Below the pieces are notes generated by a model. That model made no database searches and was not told the origin of the DNA. It saw only the letters and a program-made list of their open reading frames with translations. Made by a program: the position numbers and the translations under genes. 64,000 nt of DNA from Paenibacillus lutrae (lineage in GTDB: Bacteria; Bacillota; Bacilli; Paenibacillales; NBRC-103111), in NCBI RefSeq assembly GCF_009757775.1, contig NZ_RHLK01000002.1:626113-690112 (forward strand), read 5' to 3'. Positions 59,082 through 64,000 of this stretch are shown piece after piece. The first letter of the stretch is position 1. The number at the start of each line of letters is the position of its first letter.

Positions 59082-59396
59082 ATGATTTCCTTGATGTGTG
59101 AAATTCCAAAACCATGGATTCTAAATCCCTTCATACAATCGTATACGGAACTGACTCAGCTCAGTGTGGACTACAGACATTTGAAAGAAATCCCCGCCAG
59201 TCAATTTATTTCCGCTTATGAGGATCAGGAGTTGGTAGGGATCGCTTTCGTGGCGGCGGCCGGTCAGGCGGAGACGGAGACGGAGACGGAGACGGAGTCC
59301 TCCTTATCGGTGATGATTCTGCCTTCCTATCACAAGCGGGGAATTGAAAGCTCCATGCTGCGCCTTTTGAAAGGCAAGCAGAGCCGGGGAGCCTGA
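59082..59396 (+). CDS. short GNAT-like protein, possibly truncated
   Basis: A 104-residue ORF starting at ATG 59082 after GAAAGGTGGATTACGAAA. It has a GNAT-like strand pair and the loop LSVMILPSYHKRGIESSMLRLLK, which resembles the acetyl-CoA-binding motif A. It stops right after this motif, about 40 residues earlier than normal GNAT proteins. A run ETETETETES is encoded by four GAGACG hexamers. It may be a decayed gene or a short divergent member. Confidence 0.55.
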   Translation: MISLMCEIPKPWILNPFIQSYTELTQLSVDYRHLKEIPASQFISAYEDQELVGIAFVAAAGQAETETETETESSLSVMILPSYHKRGIESSMLRLLKGKQSRGA

Positions 59397-59440
59397 AAGC
59401 AAGCGGGGTGCCCGCGGCAGCGAAAATTGCATAAGATGTT

Positions 59441-59475
59441 AAAGGCTGTAGAGCGGAGGAGCTCCCGGCCTTTTT
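59441..59475 (+). terminator. terminator after the GNAT-like gene
   Basis: AAAGGC and GGAG pair with GCTCC and GCCTTT, followed by T residues. Confidence 0.65.
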
Positions 59476-59609
59476 GTGATTGTGCTTTTTATTGAATTCA
59501 TACCGGGCTGGGTGTAATATGATAAATAAAGATTTTATGCTTAAACAAGTTGGGCACGACCATTAAGCTGGATGCGTAAGTGATCATGATCCAAGCAGGA
59601 GGTTCGAAG

Positions 59610-60101
59610 ATGAACGAACTTAATCACCAAATTCTTGAAATCCTCAAAGAAGATTCCCGCCGTAATCCGGCCCTTGTGGCTACTATGCTCGGAATTACAG
59701 AGGAAGAGGCGGCATCTGCGATACGTCAGATGGAAGAAGATCACATTATTGTTAAATATGCCACTGTTTTGAACTGGAGCAAGGTAGATAGCGAGAAAGT
59801 AAACGCGCTTATCGAAGTGCAGATCACGCCTGAACGCGGAACGGGTTTTGACGCCATTGCGGAGCGCATCTATTTATATCCCGAAGTGAAGTCCGTTTAT
59901 CTGATGTCGGGCGCGTATGATCTGCTTGTCGAAATCGAAGGCCGGACACTTAGAGAAGTATCTTCGTTCGTTTCCAATAAGCTCTCCACGCTGGACCGGG
60001 TGCTTTCGACCAAGACTCATTTTATTCTAAAAAAATACAAACAGGACGGGATCATTTTTGATGACCATGAGGATGATCATCGGATGCTGGTCTCGCCATA
60101 A
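59610..60101 (+). CDS. alaR: Lrp/AsnC-family regulator (AlaR-like)
   Basis: A 163-residue Lrp-type regulator. ATG at 59610 (AGCAGGAGGTTCGAAG upstream) gives ELNHQILEILKEDSRRNPAL and the helix-turn-helix VATMLGITEEEAASAIRQME. The RAM effector domain has YLMSGAYDLLVEIEGRTLRE. It is 12 bp upstream of an aminotransferase gene, as in the alaR-alaT operon of B. subtilis, which controls alanine synthesis. The name is by synteny. Confidence 0.88.
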   Translation: MNELNHQILEILKEDSRRNPALVATMLGITEEEAASAIRQMEEDHIIVKYATVLNWSKVDSEKVNALIEVQITPERGTGFDAIAERIYLYPEVKSVYLMSGAYDLLVEIEGRTLREVSSFVSNKLSTLDRVLSTKTHFILKKYKQDGIIFDDHEDDHRMLVSP

Positions 60102-60113
60102 AGGACGATGACG

Positions 60114-61310
60114 ATGATAAACCAGGATGAAATCGGACGTAAACAAAAGTCCATGCAGGACTATTTATCGCCGCTGGTCCGGGATATTCCTCCTTCGGGC
60201 ATCCGGCGTTTTTTTGATTTAGTCAGCGGAAGCAAAGACATTATTTCTCTGGGGGTCGGTGAACCGGACTTTATTACCCCATGGCATGTGCGTGAAGCAT
60301 GCGTGTACTCTCTGGAGAGAGGCCGCACCAACTATACGCCTAATGCCGGTCTTCCCGAGCTTCGCGAAGCGATTGCCGAATATTTGTACAGCGGCTTCCA
60401 AGTCAAATACGAGCCTTCTAATGAAATTGTCGTGACAGTGGGAGGAAGCGAAGCGATCGATCTGGCGCTGCGCGCCCTGATTTCGCCGGGTGACGAAGTG
60501 CTTGTGCCGGAGCCGTGTTACATCGCCTACAGTCCGATCGTTACGATCGGAGGCGGCGTATCCGTTGGTCTGGAGACCTTCGCCGAGGACAATTTCAAGC
60601 TGAAGCCGGAAGCGCTGCGCGCTAAGCTGACGCCCAAATCGAAGGTGCTGATCTTAAGTTACCCGAGCAATCCTACGGGCGGGATTATGACTTACGAGGA
60701 TTGGCTGCCAATCGCCAAAATCGTGGAAGAGAACGACCTCATTGTCATCGCCGATGAGATTTATGCGGAACTGACCTACGGCAGCAAGCATGTCTCTTTT
60801 GCTTCATTGCCGGGGATGCATGACCGCACGATTCTCGTCAGCGGATTTGCCAAAGCCTTCGCCATGACAGGCTGGCGTGTCGGTTACATGTGCGGGCATC
60901 CCGACCTAATCTCGGCTATGCTCAAAATTCACCAGTACACGGTGATGTGCGCCCCGATCATGGGCCAGATCGCAGCGCTTGAAGCACTGCGGAACGGACT
61001 GGGGGAAAAAGACCGGATGGTGGATTCGTACAACCAGCGCCGCCGGTTAGTCGTTCAGGGCTTCCGGCAGATCGGTCTGGAATGCCACGAGCCGGAAGGA
61101 GCGTTCTATGCTTTCCCGTCTATTAAATCAACGGGATTATCTTCCGAAGAGTTCGCACAGAGACTTCTTGTCGAAGCTAAAGTTGCCGCTGTTCCGGGAG
61201 CCGTATTCGGTAACGGAGGAGAAGGTTTTGTCCGCTGTTCTTATGCGACTTCGGTATCTCAGCTCAATGAAGCTTTAGACCGTATTGGAACTTTTATGAA
61301 AAAATTGTAA
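60114..61310 (+). CDS. alaT: pyridoxal-phosphate aminotransferase (AlaT-like)
   Basis: A class I/II aminotransferase of 398 residues. The PLP lysine is in LVSGFAKAFAMTGWRVGY, and the pyridine-binding Asp in IVIADEIYAELTYG. The N-terminal IISLGVGEPDFITPWHVREA and LILSYPSNPTGGIMTYEDW are standard. The pairing with an Lrp regulator suggests alanine transaminase, although aromatic aminotransferases are also in the family. ATG at 60114 is better spaced from AAAGGA than the ATG at 60108. Confidence 0.92.
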   Translation: MINQDEIGRKQKSMQDYLSPLVRDIPPSGIRRFFDLVSGSKDIISLGVGEPDFITPWHVREACVYSLERGRTNYTPNAGLPELREAIAEYLYSGFQVKYEPSNEIVVTVGGSEAIDLALRALISPGDEVLVPEPCYIAYSPIVTIGGGVSVGLETFAEDNFKLKPEALRAKLTPKSKVLILSYPSNPTGGIMTYEDWLPIAKIVEENDLIVIADEIYAELTYGSKHVSFASLPGMHDRTILVSGFAKAFAMTGWRVGYMCGHPDLISAMLKIHQYTVMCAPIMGQIAALEALRNGLGEKDRMVDSYNQRRRLVVQGFRQIGLECHEPEGAFYAFPSIKSTGLSSEEFAQRLLVEAKVAAVPGAVFGNGGEGFVRCSYATSVSQLNEALDRIGTFMKKL

Positions 61311-61376
61311 AGGTTTGTCCAAAAAATAGTTTTCAGATTCGGAAAAAACTGATATCTTTAGGGTAAAGGAGGGATC

Positions 61377-61637
61377 ATGATGGCTTTTGAATATCATTTG
61401 GCAGATCCGGGAAATTGGTACAGCCATGATGCTCCTGAGCAGCGCTGGTTGTCGAAACGAACTGTAAAGCTAGCATCCCTCTTTCACCTGGAAGAAGAAA
61501 TTCAGTTTATGCGCAGGCGTTTGGAGCAGTTGGTTCAGTCAGGCGAAGCCATGACATCCAACACGGTTATTGAAATGAGCGTATCTCTTGATCATAAAAT
61601 CAACGAATATATGAATCTAGTTCAGAAAAGCCGGTAG
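61377..61637 (+). CDS. Spo0E-family aspartyl-phosphate phosphatase
   Basis: An 86-residue protein with the Spo0E signature S-x-x-L-D-x-x-I-x-x-Y, seen as SVSLDHKINEY near the C-terminus, and a preceding helix HLEEEIQFMRRRLEQLVQ. These small proteins dephosphorylate Spo0A and so delay sporulation. AAAGGAGGGATC precedes the ATG. Presence supports a spore-forming host. Its partner response regulator is inferred from the family. Confidence 0.85.
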   Translation: MMAFEYHLADPGNWYSHDAPEQRWLSKRTVKLASLFHLEEEIQFMRRRLEQLVQSGEAMTSNTVIEMSVSLDHKINEYMNLVQKSR

Positions 61638-61652
61638 AGTGCCGGCTTTTTT
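61626..61652 (+). terminator. terminator overlapping the Spo0E-like stop codon
   Basis: AAAAGCCGG pairs with CCGGCTTTTTT; the loop includes the TAG stop of the gene at 61635-61637. Confidence 0.8.
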
Positions 61653-61690
61653 GCAGCGTTTGGATGGACGATCACATCGGAGGGGTTTTA

Positions 61691-62266
61691 ATGACACAAA
61701 AACGCTGGTTACCGGCTGCTTTACTCTTGTTGCTGATTACCGTTCTGGCGGCCGGTTGCGGCAAAGATGAGGCCAAAGCGGATGTTTCTGTTTTCTTTAT
61801 GAACAAGGAAGGTACTTCGACCGAGAACGCGGTCAAGCTTCAGGAGTCTCTGATCGCGCTGGTCGGACCCGCGCCTAGTATCAGTATTTCGACATCTCCT
61901 ATTTTTTCCGCGGAGAAAATGATCGTTGAGCTGGGCTATGGCGGACACGGTATCTTTATTCTGCCGGAAGAACAGTTCAAGAATTTTGCCAAGAGCGGAT
62001 CATTTCTGTCTTTGGACGAGCACTTTAAGCCGGAAGACTATTCCGAGGGAATCGTGGAAGCTGAAATTCAGCCTCCGGACGGCCAGAAAGTGGATAAGAA
62101 CGCGCCGCCCAAGATGGAAAAGCACTTATACGGCATTCCGCTGAAACATTCCAAGTGGTTTAAAGACAATGGTTTTAACGGTAGCGGCCTGGTCGCCTTT
62201 ATGGCGGAGAACAGCCGGAACCCGGAATTGTCGCTGGAAGTTCTTAAGAAAATTGCAGGCAAATAG
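61691..62266 (+). CDS. uncharacterised lipoprotein
   Basis: A 191-residue lipoprotein (lipobox LAAGC) from ATG at 61691, which follows ATCGGAGGGGTTTTA. The N-terminal half reads like an alpha/beta domain (VSVFFMNKEGTSTENAVKLQ), with a middle part KMIVELGYGGHGIFILPEEQ. It may be related to extracellular binding domains, but no known family is recognised. The upstream in-frame start at 61664 lacks a signal sequence. Confidence 0.75.
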   Translation: MTQKRWLPAALLLLLITVLAAGCGKDEAKADVSVFFMNKEGTSTENAVKLQESLIALVGPAPSISISTSPIFSAEKMIVELGYGGHGIFILPEEQFKNFAKSGSFLSLDEHFKPEDYSEGIVEAEIQPPDGQKVDKNAPPKMEKHLYGIPLKHSKWFKDNGFNGSGLVAFMAENSRNPELSLEVLKKIAGK

Positions 62267-62298
62267 CAGGTAAAGGGCGACTTAGTTTACTTTACTGG

Positions 62299-62328
62299 TT
62301 GTCATGACGGCGGGAGTTCGCCTATAAT
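62299..62328 (+). promoter_or_regulatory. promoter of the cobalamin riboswitch transcript
   Basis: TTGTCA at 62299-62304 and TATAAT at 62323-62328 are separated by 18 bp. Confidence 0.7.
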
Positions 62329-62349
62329 TGTTGAAAGAACTTGAAGGTT

Positions 62350-62560
62350 TAAACCAAATACGTCTACCGCCAGGTCCCGCAGATTCTTCTTGCTTCATTG
62401 GAAGAGCACGGGTTAATAGGGAAGCCGGTGTAAATCCGGCACGGTCCCGCCACTGTATAACGGAGATGTTCTTACGACGCCACTGTCCAAGGGGATGGGA
62501 AGGCAAGGACAGTTAATCATCCGTAAGTCAGGAGACCTGCCTGCCGGTCTTGCAGCACAA
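62350..62560 (+). ncRNA. cobalamin (B12) riboswitch
   Basis: The conserved core is clear: GGGAAGCCGGTGTAAATCCG (62419-62438), then CACGGTCCCGCCACTGT, and the B12 box AAGTCAGGAGACCTGCC at 62525-62541. It lies between a promoter and the btuF gene. When adenosylcobalamin or a related corrinoid is bound, the downstream terminator at 62641-62670 should form and lower expression. Boundaries are approximate. Confidence 0.95.
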
Positions 62561-62640
62561 CATCCTTCGAGGAGAGGATTGCGCGAAACCGGAAATGGCT
62601 TCCTGTGAAGCCACAGCCAACTCGTGTTTTCTGAAATCGT

Positions 62641-62670
62641 CCCCTCTATCTTCGGATAGGGGGTTTTTTG
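62641..62670 (+). terminator. regulatory terminator of the cobalamin riboswitch
   Basis: CCCCTCTATC pairs with GATAGGGGG around TTCG, followed by six T residues, 65 bp before the btuF start. Confidence 0.85.
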
Positions 62671-62734
62671 TGTGACGTGCCCAGTTATTATGTAACCCAG
62701 CTTCAAGTCAAACTTAAGAATCAAGGGAGAGAAA

Positions 62735-63745
62735 ATGATGAGAAACCCCCAAGAAAGTAAACAATCCAAAAGATATTTGCAGCTGATTCTTGTATTCATG
62801 CTTGCCCTGCTGCTAACCGCCTGCGGTAAAAATGAACAACCGCCGGCCGGGACAGCCGCTCCGTCTTCATCCAGTCCGGCACCGCAAACCGCGGACAGTA
62901 AGAAAACGCAGTATCCGCTCAAAGTTAAAGATGCAACGGGTAAAGAATTTACTTTTGATAAAGCACCGCAGAAAATTATTTCGGTATCTCCGGCAGAAAC
63001 CGAAGCTTTGTTTGCAATCGGTCTGGGAGATAAGATCGTAGGCGTCTCGGATTATGACGATTATCCGGCAGAAGCCAAATCGAAACCCAAAATGGGCGGC
63101 ATCGTACAGCCTAACCAGGAATCTATCATTGCTTCAGGGGCTGAAATCGTCTTTACAGGCGTCTCGATGAAAAGTGAATCCGTCGAGAAACTTCGTGCGA
63201 TGAATATCAATGTCTTTAAGGTAGAACCCAAGACTGTGGATGATGTGATCCAGAACGTGCTGCTATACGGTAAAATAACCGACCATCAGGAGCAGGCGGA
63301 GAAAGTAGTGTCAAAAATGAAAGAAGAACTCAAGAAAGTGACGGATGCTGTCAAAACTGTAGCTGCCGATCAGAAGAAAAAGGTGTACATTGAGTTTTCG
63401 CCCGGCTGGACCGTCGGTAAAGGCGAATTCATGGACGAGCTTATTTCGCTGTCAGGCGGCGTTAATGCAGCATCGGATATCACCGGCTGGAAACAGATCA
63501 GTGAAGAGAAAATCATCCAGGCGAATCCGGATGTCATTCTATTCGCAAATGATGTCGTCGACGATAAAACAAAGAAAAGTCTGGAACAGCTTATTCGTGA
63601 GCGCAGCGGCTGGGGGGAAATCAAAGCGGTCAAAGACAACCGTGTAATCGGACTGGATCAGAATAAACTAAGCCGCCCGGGTCCGAGACTTACTGAAGGT
63701 CTGCTGGAAATGGCAAAAGCGATTTATCCGGATCTGGTGAAATAG
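62735..63745 (+). CDS. btuF: cobalamin ABC transporter substrate-binding lipoprotein
   Basis: A 336-residue lipoprotein of the BtuF/FhuD fold, lipobox LTAC. Conserved parts are PQKIISVSPAETEALFAIGL, YDDYPAEAKSKPKMGGIVQP, and EFSPGWTVGKGEFMDELISL with GGVNAASDITGW. The riboswitch upstream makes vitamin B12 or another corrinoid the most likely ligand rather than iron-siderophores. Its stop is directly followed by the next ATG, with no gap. AAGGGAGAGAAA precedes the start. Confidence 0.92.
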   Translation: MMRNPQESKQSKRYLQLILVFMLALLLTACGKNEQPPAGTAAPSSSSPAPQTADSKKTQYPLKVKDATGKEFTFDKAPQKIISVSPAETEALFAIGLGDKIVGVSDYDDYPAEAKSKPKMGGIVQPNQESIIASGAEIVFTGVSMKSESVEKLRAMNINVFKVEPKTVDDVIQNVLLYGKITDHQEQAEKVVSKMKEELKKVTDAVKTVAADQKKKVYIEFSPGWTVGKGEFMDELISLSGGVNAASDITGWKQISEEKIIQANPDVILFANDVVDDKTKKSLEQLIRERSGWGEIKAVKDNRVIGLDQNKLSRPGPRLTEGLLEMAKAIYPDLVK

Positions 63746-64000
63746 ATGAGAAATAAATGGGGGCTTTGGGGAGGAGTAGGAGTTATACTCCTTCTTCTTT
63801 CTATTGTACTCAGCCTTTCGATGGGCTCGGCCCGTCTTCCGGTTGGACATATTACCTCGATTCTGATAAGCAAACTGCCGTTCATAGGGGAAGGGATGGC
63901 CGTCACATGGCCAGCCTCATCCGAGCAAATCATTATGAATGTACGCATGCCGCGTGTGGCATTGGCTATTCTGGTAGGCGCGTCATTATCCGTTGCAGGA
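63746..64000 (+). CDS. btuC: cobalamin ABC transporter permease, FecCD family, partial
   Basis: The first 85 codons of a FecCD/BtuC-type permease are visible before the window ends. The N-terminal helix is VGVILLLLSIVLSLSMGSAR, and the family-typical IIMNVRMPRVALAILVGASL follows. ATG at 63746 directly follows the btuF stop. It would form the channel for corrinoid uptake with an ATPase encoded beyond the window. Confidence 0.93.
   Translation, partial: MRNKWGLWGGVGVILLLLSIVLSLSMGSARLPVGHITSILISKLPFIGEGMAVTWPASSEQIIMNVRMPRVALAILVGASLSVAG

Overview
The window reads as chromosomal DNA of a spore-forming, Gram-positive Bacillota member, most likely Paenibacillaceae (Paenibacillus or a close relative). 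The evidence is AGGAGG-type ribosome binding sites with frequent TTG and GTG starts, a tRNA-Phe T-box leader on pheST, a Bacillus-type pheST-zapA-cvpA-mutS2 gene order, an S-layer (SLH) protein, a Spo0E-type phosphatase, GbsR with OpuA, and Amj and YkkCD homologues. Base composition looks near 50 percent G+C. I see no prophage, CRISPR array, rRNA, tRNA or intact transposase.

Layout. 1-4.2 kb: glycine betaine OpuA transporter (minus strand) divergent from GbsR. 4.3-10 kb: an AAA ATPase, then an SLH protein overlapping a giant exported protein; an AT-rich block spans their junction. 10-17.8 kb: GNAT, a VanY-like carboxypeptidase, a lipoprotein, small membrane proteins, a sugar isomerase, thyA-dfrA and a Gfo/Idh oxidoreductase. 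18-23 kb: YcnI copper protein, a NarL-type two-component system, a GGDEF-winged-helix protein and a TVP38 protein. 23-28 kb: a PemK-like protein without antitoxin, the pxpBCA 5-oxoprolinase operon, and a leader region with two tiny ORFs before a CD3324-family HTH gene. 28-30 kb: a response regulator and an HPt-REC-GGDEF-REC protein. 30-40 kb: DUF2203, CopC-CopD copper protein, DUF418, Amj lipid II flippase, a Fur-controlled siderophore-binding lipoprotein, a secreted protein, a MITE-like element, an aldo/keto reductase and a TetR-controlled YkkCD-type guanidinium exporter. 40-54 kb: T-box, pheS, pheT, a 1663-residue ZapA-coiled-coil fusion, cvpA, small membrane genes, a CuA-type lipoprotein and mutS2. 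54-58 kb: pspA behind a sigma-W-type promoter, DUF350, a 26-residue membrane peptide, a zinc-ribbon protein and an MFS transporter. 58-64 kb: cysK, an AlaR-AlaT pair, a Spo0E-like phosphatase, a lipoprotein, and a cobalamin riboswitch leading into btuF and the start of btuC.

The most unusual object is the gene at 44193-49184. It sits at the normal zapA position and starts with a complete ZapA domain, but continues into about 1570 residues of coiled coil. The coiled coil contains six full and one partial copies of a near-identical 222-bp (74-residue) tandem repeat. This suggests that a small FtsZ-ring accessory protein has been turned into a very long filament or spacer. Other points of interest are the GGDEF protein with a DNA-binding tail, the TetR operator on ykkCD, the sigma-W pspA operon, the tiny-ORF leader before the CD3324 gene, and two unexplained hairpin or MITE-like elements.
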